A stretch of 64,000 bases of DNA from Salinibacterium sp. (lineage in GTDB: Bacteria > Actinomycetota > Actinomycetes > Actinomycetales > Microbacteriaceae): assembly GCA_015234465.1 (NCBI GenBank), contig JADGNA010000008.1, positions 496,001-560,000 on the forward strand. Reading direction: 5' to 3'. The notes beneath the pieces were generated by a model that saw nothing but the letters and a program-made list of their open reading frames with translations, was not told the origin of the DNA and made no database searches. Every line of letters begins with the position of its first letter. Position 1 is the stretch's first letter. Shown here piece by piece: positions 25,276 through 34,501 of this stretch. The position numbers were made by a program, and so were the translations under genes.

Positions 25276-26175
25276 GTGCACGCTGCGGCGAACCCCATCA
25301 TCGAGGTCTCGGGCCTCACGAAGCGCTTCGGGCGCACGACCGCGCTCGACGGCCTCGACCTGAGCGTTCGCGAGGGCGAGGTGCACGGCTTTCTCGGGCC
25401 GAACGGTGCCGGCAAGTCCACGACGATCCGCATCCTCCTCGGCCTCATGCGCGCCTCCGGCGGCAGCGCCCGCATCCTCGGGCGCGACCCGTGGTCGGAG
25501 CCGGTCGCAACGCATCGCGACATCGCCTATGTGCCGGGCGATGTCAGTCTCTGGCCGGGACTCACGGGCGGCGAGGCGATCGACCTGCTGACGAGCCTGA
25601 GGGGCGGGGCGGATGCTGCCCTGCGCGAGAGCCTCATCGAGGAGTTCGAGCTTGACCCGCGCAAGAAGGGCCGCAGCTATTCGAAGGGCAACCGGCAGAA
25701 GGTCGCGCTCATCGCCGCCTTCTCGCGTCGGGCCAGGCTCTACATCCTCGATGAGCCCTGCTCCGGTCTCGATCCCGTCATGGATGCCGTGTTCCGTCGC
25801 CAGGTCGAACGGGTGCGCGGGGAGGGAGCGACGGTGCTGCTGTCGAGTCACATCCTGGGCGAAGTCGAGCAACTGTGCGAGAGGGTGACGATCATCCGGG
25901 AGGGTGCCGTCGTCGAGACCGGTTCGCTCGCGGAGCTGCGCCACCTCAGCGGCACGACGTTCCGGCTCCCCGGAGATGTTGGCCGCGGGCTCGTCGCTCA
26001 CCTTGCGGGCGTGCACGAGGTGCGCACCGTTGGGGACGCGATCGAGTTCGATGCCGACCCGAGCGCCGTGCCCGCGGTTCTCGACGCCCTCGCGCGGCAC
26101 CGCGTATCGACGCTCACCGTCGCGCCGGCGTCGCTCGAGTCGCTCTTCATGCGCCACCGCAGCGGACGGGCGTGA
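25276..26175 (+). CDS. ABC exporter ATP-binding protein
   Basis: A 299-residue ATPase with Walker A GPNGAGKSTT, a Q-loop region, signature YSKGNRQKV (a variant of LSGGQ), Walker B LYILDEPCSGLDP and the H-loop SSHILGEVE. The C-terminal 80 residues form the extension usual in drug- and antibiotic-type exporters. A TATACT -10 element (25175-25180) and the GGAAGGA ribosome site before the GTG start support transcription from here. The stop overlaps the permease start (TGATG). Confidence 0.92.
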   Translation: MHAAANPIIEVSGLTKRFGRTTALDGLDLSVREGEVHGFLGPNGAGKSTTIRILLGLMRASGGSARILGRDPWSEPVATHRDIAYVPGDVSLWPGLTGGEAIDLLTSLRGGADAALRESLIEEFELDPRKKGRSYSKGNRQKVALIAAFSRRARLYILDEPCSGLDPVMDAVFRRQVERVRGEGATVLLSSHILGEVEQLCERVTIIREGAVVETGSLAELRHLSGTTFRLPGDVGRGLVAHLAGVHEVRTVGDAIEFDADPSAVPAVLDALARHRVSTLTVAPASLESLFMRHRSGRA

Positions 26176-27794
26176 TGAGCGGCGTGCTGCGCCTTGCCCG
26201 CGCGCAGGCCCGACGGGACCGGTGGACGCTCCCCCTGTGGATCGTCGGCATCGCGGTGCTCGGGCTGGCCGCAGGAAGCGCCGTCGCCGCGGAGTTCGGG
26301 GACGAGGCCGAGCGCGCGGCGATCGTGGCGGTGGCCGCCGCGAATCCCGCATTCCTCTTCCTCCGCGGGCTCCCCGACGGCCTGAGCATCGGCTCGGTCG
26401 TCTTCTTCCAGGCGTATGCCTTCACGGCGGTGCTCGCCGGGCTCATGAACACATTCCTGGTGGTGCGGCACACGAGGGCCGACGAGGAGCTCGGTCGCGG
26501 CGAACTCATCGGCGCGACGCCCGTCAGCCGGGCTGCGCCGCTCGTGGCAACCGTGCTGCTCGCCGTGGCGGCCAACACCGCCCTCGCGGCCGCCGTCGCA
26601 CTCGGCTACTTGGGCGGCGGCTTGCCCCTCGGCGGATCGATCGCTGCGGCGGCGGCCGTGGCATCCGTGGGGCTCGTCTTCGCGGCAGTCGCCGCCGTGC
26701 TCTGCCAACTCATGCCCACCGGCCGCTCGAGCAACGGGGCAGCCGCGGCCCTCGTCGGCCTGGCCTACCTGCTGCGCGGCACAGCGGATGCGCTCGGCAC
26801 CCCGAACCCCCAGCTCACGCGGGTCGAGACGAGCCCCCTGTCGTGGCTCTCGCCCATCGGCTGGGGACAGCAGGTGCGACCGTACTCCGAGCCGACGCTC
26901 GCACCCCTCCTGCTCGCCCTCGGCGTCGCCGCTGCGCTCCTCCTGCTCGCCGTCACGCTCCGTGCCCGGCGCGACCTGGGCGACAGCCTCCTGCCCGAGC
27001 GGCCCGGCCGCGCCACGGCCGGCCTCGGCGGCAACGGGGTCGTCGGCCTCGCCTGGCGCCTGCAGCGGGGTGCGGCGGCCGGGTGGTGCGTGGGCGGCGC
27101 GGCGCTCGGTCTCGTCGCCGGCGGTCTCGCCCCCGTCGTCGCGAATGCTGTCGAGGGCAATGCATCGCTCGCCGAACTGATCGGAAGTCTCGTGCCCGGA
27201 ACGCAGGCGGACATCGTCGACATCTTCACCGCAGCCCTCCTCGGCATGGCTGGAGTGCTCGCCGGGGCCGCCGGGGTGCAGGCGGTGCTGCGGTTGCGCT
27301 CGGAGGAGGCGGAGGGTCGCGCCGAGATCCTCCTCGCAACCCCGCTGTCGCGCGCGCGATGGGTGGGCGCGAGCCTGGCGATCGCCGCGGCCTCCACGCT
27401 GGCCGTGAGCACGGTCGCGGGAGCGGCCGCCGGCTCGCTCGTGGCGACGAGCAGTGGAGACCCTGCGCTGCTCGGCCGATTCGTGGGCGCGGCCCTCGCG
27501 CACGTTCCCGCAGCCATCGTCTTCGTCGCGCTGGCCGCCCTCGTCTTCGCGCTCGCGCCGCGGCTCACGACCACCCTGGGGTGGGGCCTGCTCGCACTCG
27601 GGCTCGTGCTCGGCCAGTTCGGCGAGCTGCTTCGCATCCCCGAATGGGCACAGAACATGAGCCCCTACCGGCACGCCTCCGCGGTGCCCGTCGAGGACTT
27701 CGACGTGGCATCCGCCATCGTGCTCAGCGTCGTCGCCGTCGGGCTCGCCGCGGTGGCCATGGTGGGCACCGGGCGGCGCGACCTCGCGCCCTGA
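26175..27794 (+). CDS. ABC exporter permease, polyketide-antibiotic-exporter type
   Basis: The start at the overlapped ATG (26175) gives a 539-residue protein with about 12 hydrophobic helices in two halves, for example LPLWIVGIAVLGLAAGSAVA at the beginning and LTTTLGWGLLALGLVLGQF near the end. The length and duplicated six-helix architecture match the large single-subunit permeases annotated as polyketide or multidrug exporters in actinobacteria. Together with the preceding ATPase it would form a complete exporter. The substrate is unknown and no biosynthetic genes accompany it, so antibiotic export is not supported by context. Confidence 0.85.
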   Translation: MSGVLRLARAQARRDRWTLPLWIVGIAVLGLAAGSAVAAEFGDEAERAAIVAVAAANPAFLFLRGLPDGLSIGSVVFFQAYAFTAVLAGLMNTFLVVRHTRADEELGRGELIGATPVSRAAPLVATVLLAVAANTALAAAVALGYLGGGLPLGGSIAAAAAVASVGLVFAAVAAVLCQLMPTGRSSNGAAAALVGLAYLLRGTADALGTPNPQLTRVETSPLSWLSPIGWGQQVRPYSEPTLAPLLLALGVAAALLLLAVTLRARRDLGDSLLPERPGRATAGLGGNGVVGLAWRLQRGAAAGWCVGGAALGLVAGGLAPVVANAVEGNASLAELIGSLVPGTQADIVDIFTAALLGMAGVLAGAAGVQAVLRLRSEEAEGRAEILLATPLSRARWVGASLAIAAASTLAVSTVAGAAAGSLVATSSGDPALLGRFVGAALAHVPAAIVFVALAALVFALAPRLTTTLGWGLLALGLVLGQFGELLRIPEWAQNMSPYRHASAVPVEDFDVASAIVLSVVAVGLAAVAMVGTGRRDLAP

Positions 27795-27803
27795 GGCGCC
27801 GGC

Positions 27804-28730
27804 TCAGCCGGCCGGGGCCGGGCTGGGGCTCGGCGAGGGGCTCGCCTTGAGTTCATTCGAGAAGGCGTTGCCGCTCGCGGTGCTCACGAAGCGCGCGAAG
27901 TCGGTGGCGCTCGAGAGGTCCTCGCCCGGGTAGGCGGTGCCGTCGACGATCACGGTGGGCGTGCGGGAGATCGCCTCGAGGTCGGCGTTCGGCAGGGGCC
28001 CCTCGAAGGCGCGTGCGGTGGCCGCGTTCACCCACTTCTTGAACTGCACATCGTTGATGCACTGCTCGACCTTGGCCGGGGCTTCCACGCCGACCTGCTT
28101 CGCGAGGTCGACGAGTTCGTCGTTCTTGAGTCCCGTCGTGTTCTCGGCGGGCTGCTCGGCGAAGAGGATGCTGTGGAAGTCGAAGTAGCGGTCGGGCGAG
28201 TAGTTCGCGACGCAGGCCGCCGCATTCGCCGCACGGGTCGAATACTGGGTGCCGAGCGAGAAGCGGTCGAGGAACGCGACGGGGTGCACCTCGAGCGTCG
28301 CTGCGCCCGACTCGACCCAGGTGGCGATCTGTTCTTCGTTGGCCTCTTCGAAGACGCGGCAGGCGGGGCAGAAGTAGTCGACGTACATGACGATGTCGAC
28401 GACATCCGGGTCTTCCGAGGGCTCGAAGGCGACGGGCGCCGCGCCCGGCCTGAGCCCGGGCGTCGTCTCCGCCACGAAGTCGGCGCCGATGCGGATGCCG
28501 TCGCTCAGCATGTTGCGCGGGCCGGAGCTCGTCTTGGGGATGGCGGCCATGATTCCGAAGACCGTGGCACCGGCAACAGCGAGGATTCCGACGACGATGC
28601 CCACCTGCAGGAGGAGGCGGTTGCGGCGCTCCTTCTTCTTCTGCTCCAGGCGCGCCTGCTGGGCCTTTTCGCGTGCGGCGAGGCGCTTCTCGTTCTTCGT
28701 CGGCTTGGATCCCGGCGTGCCGTTCGTCAT
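27804..28730 (-). CDS. DsbA/thioredoxin-like membrane-anchored thiol oxidoreductase
   Basis: A 308-residue protein. A highly charged N-terminus (KRLAAREKAQQARLEQKKKE) precedes one membrane helix (LLLQVGIVVGILAVAGATVFG) and an extracytoplasmic DsbA fold with the active-site CPAC motif (YVDYFCPACRVFEE). The cis-Pro loop is SRTPTVIVDGTAYPG, and the end is Ser/Pro-rich. It probably forms or isomerises disulfides in exported proteins. GAGG lies 5 nt before the ATG. Its 3' end faces the exporter permease 9 bp away. Confidence 0.9.
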   Translation of the reverse strand: MTNGTPGSKPTKNEKRLAAREKAQQARLEQKKKERRNRLLLQVGIVVGILAVAGATVFGIMAAIPKTSSGPRNMLSDGIRIGADFVAETTPGLRPGAAPVAFEPSEDPDVVDIVMYVDYFCPACRVFEEANEEQIATWVESGAATLEVHPVAFLDRFSLGTQYSTRAANAAACVANYSPDRYFDFHSILFAEQPAENTTGLKNDELVDLAKQVGVEAPAKVEQCINDVQFKKWVNAATARAFEGPLPNADLEAISRTPTVIVDGTAYPGEDLSSATDFARFVSTASGNAFSNELKASPSPSPSPAPAG

Positions 28731-28860
28731 GAAACCTCACTCAGTTCTCTCGAGAGCTCGCCCCGTGGCAGCCGCTCTCGCCCCCTGGCCCGACCGGGCA
28801 ACTTCCGCATCCGCGGCACGCCTCGATGCTAAACATCGTGTCTGGGAGTTGGCCAGACGG

Positions 28861-28888
28861 TTGCTCAGAGGGGCTCCGGTGACATAAT
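28861..28888 (+). promoter_or_regulatory. Promoter of msiK
   Basis: TTGCTC (28861-28866), a 16-bp spacer and CATAAT (28883-28888) form a sigma-A-like promoter; transcription should begin near 28895, about 85 nt before the msiK start. The divergent DsbA-like gene starts 130 bp to the left. Confidence 0.65.
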
Positions 28889-28889
28889 G

Positions 28890-28976
28890 ACACGATCGGG
28901 CCCTTCGCGGCCCGGTGCACAACATCCATTCACTACGGATCGTCCGGCACGTACCTGCCGGTGAAGGAGAAATACT
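28890..28976 (+). ncRNA. Candidate msiK 5' leader RNA
   Basis: The leader between the promoter and msiK contains three small hairpins: CGGGCC/GGCCCG (28897-28902 with 28909-28914), ATCC/GGAT (28924-28927 with 28937-28940) and CCGGCA/TGCCGG (28944-28949 with 28956-28961). They are followed by AAGGAG, 10 nt before the ATG. A structured msiK RNA motif has been described in actinobacterial msiK leaders; position and hairpin content fit, but the consensus could not be compared here. Confidence 0.45.
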
Positions 28977-28979
28977 GTC

Positions 28980-30074
28980 ATGGCATCTGTCACCTTTGAG
29001 AAGGCAACCAGGGTCTACCCGGGCTCGACCCGGCCCGCAGTCGACAAGATCGACCTCGAGGTCGCCGATGGCGAGTTCCTCGTGCTCGTCGGCCCCTCCG
29101 GTTGCGGCAAGTCCACCACGCTCCGGATGCTCGCAGGCCTCGAAGAGGTCAACGACGGCCGCATCCTCATCGGTGACAGGGACGTCACCGACGTGCCGCC
29201 GAAGGACCGTGACATCGCCATGGTCTTCCAGAACTACGCGCTCTACCCGCACATGACGGTCGCCGAGAACATGGGCTTCGCGCTGAAGATCGCGGGCGTG
29301 CCGAAGGAGGAGCGCGCCAAGCGAGTGCTCGAGGCCGCCAAGCTCCTCGACCTCGAGCCCTACCTCGGCCGCAAGCCCAAGGCACTCTCGGGTGGCCAGC
29401 GGCAGCGTGTCGCGATGGGTCGCGCGATCGTGCGCAGCCCCCAGGTCTTCCTCATGGACGAGCCGCTGTCGAACCTCGACGCCAAGCTCCGCGTGCAGAC
29501 CCGCACGCAGATCGCATCGCTCACCCGCCGCCTGGGCGTCACGACCGTCTACGTCACGCACGACCAGACCGAGGCGCTCACGATGGGTGACCGCATCGCG
29601 GTGCTGAAGGATGGCGTGCTGCAGCAGGTCGGCACCCCGCGCGAGCTCTACGCGGAGCCGAACAACGTCTTCGTCGCAGGCTTCATCGGCTCCCCCGCCA
29701 TGAACCTCTTCTCGGCCGACGTCGTCGAGGGCGGCGTGAAGTTCGGCACGGCCACGACGCCCGTCGCCCGCGACACCCTGAGCGCCACTTCGGCCCCCAA
29801 GGTCACGATCGGCGTGCGCCCCGAAGACGTCAAGGTCTCGACGACCGGCGAGGGCCTCCCCGTCGAGGTCGACCTCGTCGAGGAGCTCGGCGCCGACGGC
29901 TACCTCTACGGCCACACCGAGGTCGACGGCAACCGTGTCGACCTCGTGGCCCGTGTCGACGGCCGCTCGCACCCCAACGCCGGTGACCGCGTGTACGTGC
30001 TCCCGACGGAGGAGCACCTGCACATCTTCGACACCGACTCGGGCCGTCGCATCAGCAAGCCCATCACGGGCTGA
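28980..30074 (+). CDS. msiK: Multiple-sugar ABC transporter ATPase MsiK/UgpC type
   Basis: A 364-residue ATPase: Walker [13 protein letters not shown]-loop VFQNYALYPHM, signature LSGGQRQRVAMGRAI, Walker B FLMDEPLSNLDAKL, switch His in VTHDQTEA. Residues from about 240 onward form the TOBE/OB regulatory domain typical of the MalK/MsiK class. In actinobacteria one such ATPase energises many different carbohydrate importers, which fits the absence of permease and binding-protein genes here. It is followed 26 bp later by a DUF4032 gene. Confidence 0.93.
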   Translation: MASVTFEKATRVYPGSTRPAVDKIDLEVADGEFLVLVGPSGCGKSTTLRMLAGLEEVNDGRILIGDRDVTDVPPKDRDIAMVFQNYALYPHMTVAENMGFALKIAGVPKEERAKRVLEAAKLLDLEPYLGRKPKALSGGQRQRVAMGRAIVRSPQVFLMDEPLSNLDAKLRVQTRTQIASLTRRLGVTTVYVTHDQTEALTMGDRIAVLKDGVLQQVGTPRELYAEPNNVFVAGFIGSPAMNLFSADVVEGGVKFGTATTPVARDTLSATSAPKVTIGVRPEDVKVSTTGEGLPVEVDLVEELGADGYLYGHTEVDGNRVDLVARVDGRSHPNAGDRVYVLPTEEHLHIFDTDSGRRISKPITG

Positions 30075-30100
30075 GACTGACTCCGAAGGAGCACCGGCCC

Positions 30101-31405
30101 GTGTCAGGCTCCCTCCGCATCACCTCGTCGATCGCCGACTCGGCGCTGCTCGATCTCCCGTGGTCCATACCGCTGGAGGAGTGGCCCGAGTCGGTGATCG
30201 CCGCGCTCCCCAAGGGCATCTCGCGTCACCTGGTGCGCTTCGTGCACATGGGCGGCGCCGTGATCGCCATCAAGGAGACATCCGCTGAACTGGCGCGCCG
30301 CGAGTACGACCTCCTGCGCGCCCTGCAGCGTCTCGACATCCCGTGCGTCGAACCGCTCGCGGTCATCACCGACCGCAGCGACGACGACGGCAGCCCGCTG
30401 CAGGCCGTGCTCGTCACGCGCCACCTCAAGTTCTCGCTCCCCTACAGGGCGCTCTACTCCCAGACGCTGCGCCCCGACACGGCGACGCGGCTCGTCGACG
30501 CGCTGGCCGTGCTGCTCGTGCGCCTGCACATCATCGGGTTCTTCTGGGGCGACGTGTCGCTGTCGAACACGCTGTTCCGTCGTGACGCCGGCGCCTTCGC
30601 CGCCTACCTCGTCGATGCCGAGACGGGCGGGCTCTACGACGGCATCTCGGATGGCCAGCGCGAGAACGACCTCGAGATCGCCCGCATCAACATCGCCGGC
30701 GAACTGCTCGACCTCGCGGCCGGCAACCGCCTCGACGAGAACCTCGACCCCGTCGAGGTGAGCAACGGCATCGTGGCCTCGTATCGCAGCCTGTGGCAGG
30801 AGCTCACGGGCGCGGAGTCGTTCAAGGCATCCGAACGCTGGCGCATCGCCGAGCGGGTCGAGCGTCTCAACCAGCTCGGCTTCGACATCGAGGAGTTGGC
30901 CATCCGCACGGATGAGTCGGGGGCCGAGGTGCGCATCCAGCCGAAGGTCGTCGACGCCGGCCACCACCAGCGACGCCTCCTGCGCCTCACCGGCCTCGAC
31001 GCGCAGGAGAACCAGGCTCGCCGCCTGCTCAATGACCTCGACTCCTACGCGGCGAGCTTCACCGCCAAGGATGCGGATGAGGAGATGGTCGCCCACCAGT
31101 GGCTCACTTCGGTGTTCGAGCCCGTCGTGCGGGCCATCCCGCGCGACCTCAAGGGCAAGCTCGAGCCTGCTGAGGTGTTCCACCAGTTGTTGGACCACCG
31201 CTGGTTCCTGTCGCAGAACGCTGGCCGCGACATCCCGCTCGCCGAGGCCGTGTCGTCGTACATCGACAACGTGCTGCGGCACCGCCGCGATGAGGCGACC
31301 GTGATCGATCCCCTGACGGGCACCTTCACGCTGCCCATCCAGACCGTCGGTAACGGCAAGGTGCCGGGCTCCGACGACGAGGTCGACTGGCGCACGCTCG
31401 TCTGA
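30101..31405 (+). CDS. DUF4032 family protein with kinase-like fold
   Basis: A 434-residue protein starting at GTG. The N-terminal 200 residues resemble a Ser/Thr or lipopolysaccharide kinase: a strand-lysine segment VIAIKETSAELARREYDLL, a catalytic-loop-like FFWGDVSLSNTLF and a DFG-like YLVDAETGGLY. The DUF4032 C-terminal domain follows (about 210-434; WRIAERVERLNQLGFDIEEL, HHQRRLLRLTGLDAQENQA). It sits directly after msiK and is probably co-transcribed. No substrate is known; a role in sugar or envelope metabolism is inferred only from the neighbour. Confidence 0.8.
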   Translation: MSGSLRITSSIADSALLDLPWSIPLEEWPESVIAALPKGISRHLVRFVHMGGAVIAIKETSAELARREYDLLRALQRLDIPCVEPLAVITDRSDDDGSPLQAVLVTRHLKFSLPYRALYSQTLRPDTATRLVDALAVLLVRLHIIGFFWGDVSLSNTLFRRDAGAFAAYLVDAETGGLYDGISDGQRENDLEIARINIAGELLDLAAGNRLDENLDPVEVSNGIVASYRSLWQELTGAESFKASERWRIAERVERLNQLGFDIEELAIRTDESGAEVRIQPKVVDAGHHQRRLLRLTGLDAQENQARRLLNDLDSYAASFTAKDADEEMVAHQWLTSVFEPVVRAIPRDLKGKLEPAEVFHQLLDHRWFLSQNAGRDIPLAEAVSSYIDNVLRHRRDEATVIDPLTGTFTLPIQTVGNGKVPGSDDEVDWRTLV

Positions 31406-31418
31406 GGCCCCGCCGGTG

Positions 31419-32573
31419 TCAGGCGATGCCGAGCGAGCGGGCGATCACGAGCAACTGCACCTCGTTCGTGCCCTCTCCGATCTCGAGGATCTTGGAGTCG
31501 CGGTAGTGACGGGCGACCGGGTATTCGTTCATGAAGCCGTTGCCGCCGAAGATCTGCGTCGCGTCCCGCGCGTTGTCCATCGCGGCGTCACTCGCGGTGA
31601 GCTTCGCGATTGCCGCCTCCTGCTTGAAGGGCAGTCCCGCGTCGCGCAGTCGTGCGGCGTGGTGCCACGCGAGCCGGGCGACATGCACACGCTGCTGCAT
31701 GCGGGCGATCGTGAACTGGATGCCCTGGCGTGATGCCAGCGTCTCGCCGAACACGACGCGACTGCGCGAGTAGTCCACGGCCGCCTCGAGGCAGCCTTCC
31801 GCCGCGCCCGTCGCGAGCGCCGCGATCGCGATGCGGCCCTCGTCGAGAATGTGGAGGAAGTTTGCAAAGCCGCGCCCGCGTTTGCCGAGGAGGCTGGCCT
31901 CAGGCACACGCGCGTCGCTGAAGGTGAGCGGATGCGTGTCTGAGGCGTGCCAGCCGACCTTGTCGTAGGCAGGCTCCACCGTGAAGCCCGGCGTGCCGCT
32001 CGGCACGATGATGGTCGAGATCTCACGGCGCCCCTCGTTCTCGCCGGTGACCGCCGTGACCGTGACGAAGCGCGTGATGTCGGTGCCCGAGTTGGTGATG
32101 AACTGCTTGGTGCCGTTGATGACCCACTCGCCGCCGTCGAGCCGCGCGGTCGTGCGGGTGGCACCGGCATCCGATCCAGCCTCCGGCTCGGTCAGGCCGA
32201 AGGCGGCGAGCGCCCTGCCCGCGAGCAGGTCTGGCAGCAGCTGCGCCTTCTGCTCCTCCGTGCCGAAACGGTGGACCGGCATCGCGCCGAGGCTCACGCC
32301 CGCCTCGAGGGTGATCGCGATGGACTGGTCGACACGCGCCAGCCCCTCGATCGCGAGGCAGAGCGCGAAGTAGTCGCCGCCCTGGCCCCCGTGGTCCTCG
32401 GGGAACGGCAGGCCGAAGAGCCCGAGCTCGCCCATCTGGGCGACCACGTCGAGTGGGAGCGTCTTGGTGCGATCGGCCTCGTAGGCCCGCGGCGCGACGA
32501 CCTCCTCCGCGAACTCGCGGACCATGCGCGCGAGATCCCGCTCATCCTCGTTCAGGTTGTGATGGTCCATCAT
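31419..32573 (-). CDS. Acyl-CoA dehydrogenase, probably isovaleryl-CoA dehydrogenase
   Basis: A 384-residue FAD enzyme with AFGLTEPEAGSDAG (substrate/FAD motif), FITNSGTDITRFVTV, QIFGGNGFMNEYPVARHYRDSKI and the terminal EIGEGTNEVQLLVIARSLG. Position after the methylcrotonyl-CoA carboxylase subunits suggests isovaleryl-CoA oxidation in leucine breakdown; sequence alone cannot exclude another short-branched acyl-CoA. The first ATG overlaps the previous stop (ATGA); the second ATG at 32570 is better spaced from GGAGG and may be used. It is the last gene of the operon and ends 13 bp from the DUF4032 stop. Confidence 0.88.
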   Translation of the reverse strand: MMDHHNLNEDERDLARMVREFAEEVVAPRAYEADRTKTLPLDVVAQMGELGLFGLPFPEDHGGQGGDYFALCLAIEGLARVDQSIAITLEAGVSLGAMPVHRFGTEEQKAQLLPDLLAGRALAAFGLTEPEAGSDAGATRTTARLDGGEWVINGTKQFITNSGTDITRFVTVTAVTGENEGRREISTIIVPSGTPGFTVEPAYDKVGWHASDTHPLTFSDARVPEASLLGKRGRGFANFLHILDEGRIAIAALATGAAEGCLEAAVDYSRSRVVFGETLASRQGIQFTIARMQQRVHVARLAWHHAARLRDAGLPFKQEAAIAKLTASDAAMDNARDATQIFGGNGFMNEYPVARHYRDSKILEIGEGTNEVQLLVIARSLGIA

Positions 32574-34501
32574 TCCTCCACTACGAACAGTCGGTCACCC
32601 TGTTTGACCTGCTGGCCCTTGCTCGCGCCGACCTCGGTCACGACACCGCTGATGGGGGCCGCGAGCGAGAGCTCCATCTTCATCGCCTCGATGATGCCGA
32701 GCGCTGCGCCCGCTTCGACGGTCTCGCCGACGGTGACGTTCGTGCTGAGCACGACCCCGGGCATTGGCGAGAGCACGACGCCGTCGCTCTGGGCATCCGC
32801 CTCGACGCCGCGCCGGCGCACGAGAGGCAGCCGATGGCTCTGCCCCAGGTATGAGACGTCCGCCCCGTCGGCCGAGACGACAACGGTCGCGGCGTGCACG
32901 ACCCCGTCGATCTCCAGGCGCAGCCGTTCGGGGGTCTCGTCAACGAGCGACACCGTATGCTGCGACTCCCCCACGACCGTGCGGCCCTCGGCGCGGTCGA
33001 GCGAGACACGGGTGGCGACAGCGTCCACCGCGATGCTCGTGCTCCACGGCGCCGCGGGCTGCCCCATGCGCCACCCGTCTGCGACGCCGAAGGGATGCCC
33101 CGTGGCAGGGGTCGCCCGCGCGAGCGCCCACGTCGCGAAGATGGCGGGCATCGTGGCATCCGGAGCGTCGACCGCCCCGGGATTCGCGTCGAGGAACGAG
33201 GTCGTGATGCTCGCGTCACGGAAGCCGGCGGAGTCGGCGAGCGCCCGCAGGAATCCGAGATTGGTCGTGACCCCGACGATGGCGGATGCGCCGAGCGCCT
33301 CCACGAGGGCCCGTCGCGCGAGCTCACGGCTCGGCCCGTGCACGATGACCTTCGCGAGCATTGGGTCGTAGGCGGTGCCGACCTGCTGGCCCTCCTCGAG
33401 CGCGGTGTCGATGCGGGCATCCGCCGGCCAGACGAGGCGGCTGACGGTGCCGGTGTGCGGCAGGTAGCCGTTGAAGGGGTCCTCCGCGTAGACGCGCGCC
33501 TCGATCGCGTGGCCGCGCATGCGCACGTCCTGCTGCGTGAACGGGAGCGGCTCGCCCGCCGCAACCGCGAGCTGCAGCTGCACGAGGTCGAGGCCCGTGA
33601 TGAGCTCGGTCACGGGGTGTTCGACCTGGATGCGGGTGTTCATCTCGAGGAAGAAGACCTCCTCCCCCGCCACGAGGAACTCCACCGTGCCCGCATTCGT
33701 GTAGCCGACCGCCTTCGCGAGTGCGACGGATGCGCTCGTGAGCTGCTCGCGCACCGCCTCGGAGATCGTGGGCGCGGGAGCCTCCTCAAGCACCTTCTGG
33801 TGGCGCCGCTGCGTCGAGCAGTCGCGTTCGAAGAGGTGCACGACGTTGCCGTGCGCATCCGCGAGCACCTGCACCTCGACGTGCCGCCCGTCCGGCAGGT
33901 ACCGCTCGACGAGGAGGGTCGCGTCGCCGAAGGACTTCTGCGCCTCACGCTCGGCGGCGTCGAAGGAGGCATCGAACTCGGCCGGGGTGCGGACGATGCG
34001 CATCCCCTTGCCGCCGCCGCCCGCGGCCGCCTTGATGAGCACGGGAAACTCGAGGCCATCGACCTGGGCGCCGCCGCGCGTCACGGCAACGGACGGCACG
34101 ACCGGCACGCCCGCCCGGATCGCGAGCTCGCGGGCCGCGTCCTTGCGCCCCATCGCCTCGATCACGTCGGCGCTGGGGCCCACGAAGACGAGTCCCGCCT
34201 CGGTGACGGCGCGGGCGAAGGGCGCGTGCTCCGAGAGGAAGCCGTAGCCCGGGTGGATCGCCTCGGCGCCCGTGGCCCTCGCCGCAGCGAGGATCGCCGG
34301 GATGTTCATGTAGGACTCGGATGCCGGCGCGGGGCCGAGCCGCACCGCGACATCCGCCACCCGGGTGTGGGGTGCGCCGCGGTCGGCATCCGAATACACG
34401 GCAACCGTGCGCAGCCCCCTGGCTCGGGCTGCGCGAATCACCCGCAGGGCGATCTCGCCACGATTGGCCACGAGGAGTGTGCTGAATGACATGCGCGTCA
34501 C
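32570..34501 (-). CDS. Acyl-CoA carboxylase alpha subunit (biotin carboxylase plus BCCP), likely methylcrotonyl-CoA carboxylase
   Basis: A 643-residue protein. It has the biotin carboxylase N-domain ([19 protein letters not shown]), ATP-grasp with the Gly-rich loop [14 protein letters not shown], and [23 protein letters not shown] linker follows, and the C-terminal biotinyl domain carries the biotinylated Lys in [13 protein letters not shown]. It overlaps the beta-subunit stop by 4 nt (GTGA); the start is GTG at 34501 or ATG at 34492. It supplies carboxybiotin to the beta subunit encoded just upstream. Confidence 0.92.
   Translation of the reverse strand: MTRMSFSTLLVANRGEIALRVIRAARARGLRTVAVYSDADRGAPHTRVADVAVRLGPAPASESYMNIPAILAAARATGAEAIHPGYGFLSEHAPFARAVTEAGLVFVGPSADVIEAMGRKDAARELAIRAGVPVVPSVAVTRGGAQVDGLEFPVLIKAAAGGGGKGMRIVRTPAEFDASFDAAEREAQKSFGDATLLVERYLPDGRHVEVQVLADAHGNVVHLFERDCSTQRRHQKVLEEAPAPTISEAVREQLTSASVALAKAVGYTNAGTVEFLVAGEEVFFLEMNTRIQVEHPVTELITGLDLVQLQLAVAAGEPLPFTQQDVRMRGHAIEARVYAEDPFNGYLPHTGTVSRLVWPADARIDTALEEGQQVGTAYDPMLAKVIVHGPSRELARRALVEALGASAIVGVTTNLGFLRALADSAGFRDASITTSFLDANPGAVDAPDATMPAIFATWALARATPATGHPFGVADGWRMGQPAAPWSTSIAVDAVATRVSLDRAEGRTVVGESQHTVSLVDETPERLRLEIDGVVHAATVVVSADGADVSYLGQSHRLPLVRRRGVEADAQSDGVVLSPMPGVVLSTNVTVGETVEAGAALGIIEAMKMELSLAAPISGVVTEVGASKGQQVKQGDRLFVVEE

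Noticed and set aside
25276-27794. Antibiotic biosynthesis or resistance cluster around the ABC exporter
   Set aside because: No biosynthetic genes flank it; neighbours are a tRNA, a thiol oxidoreductase and housekeeping genes.
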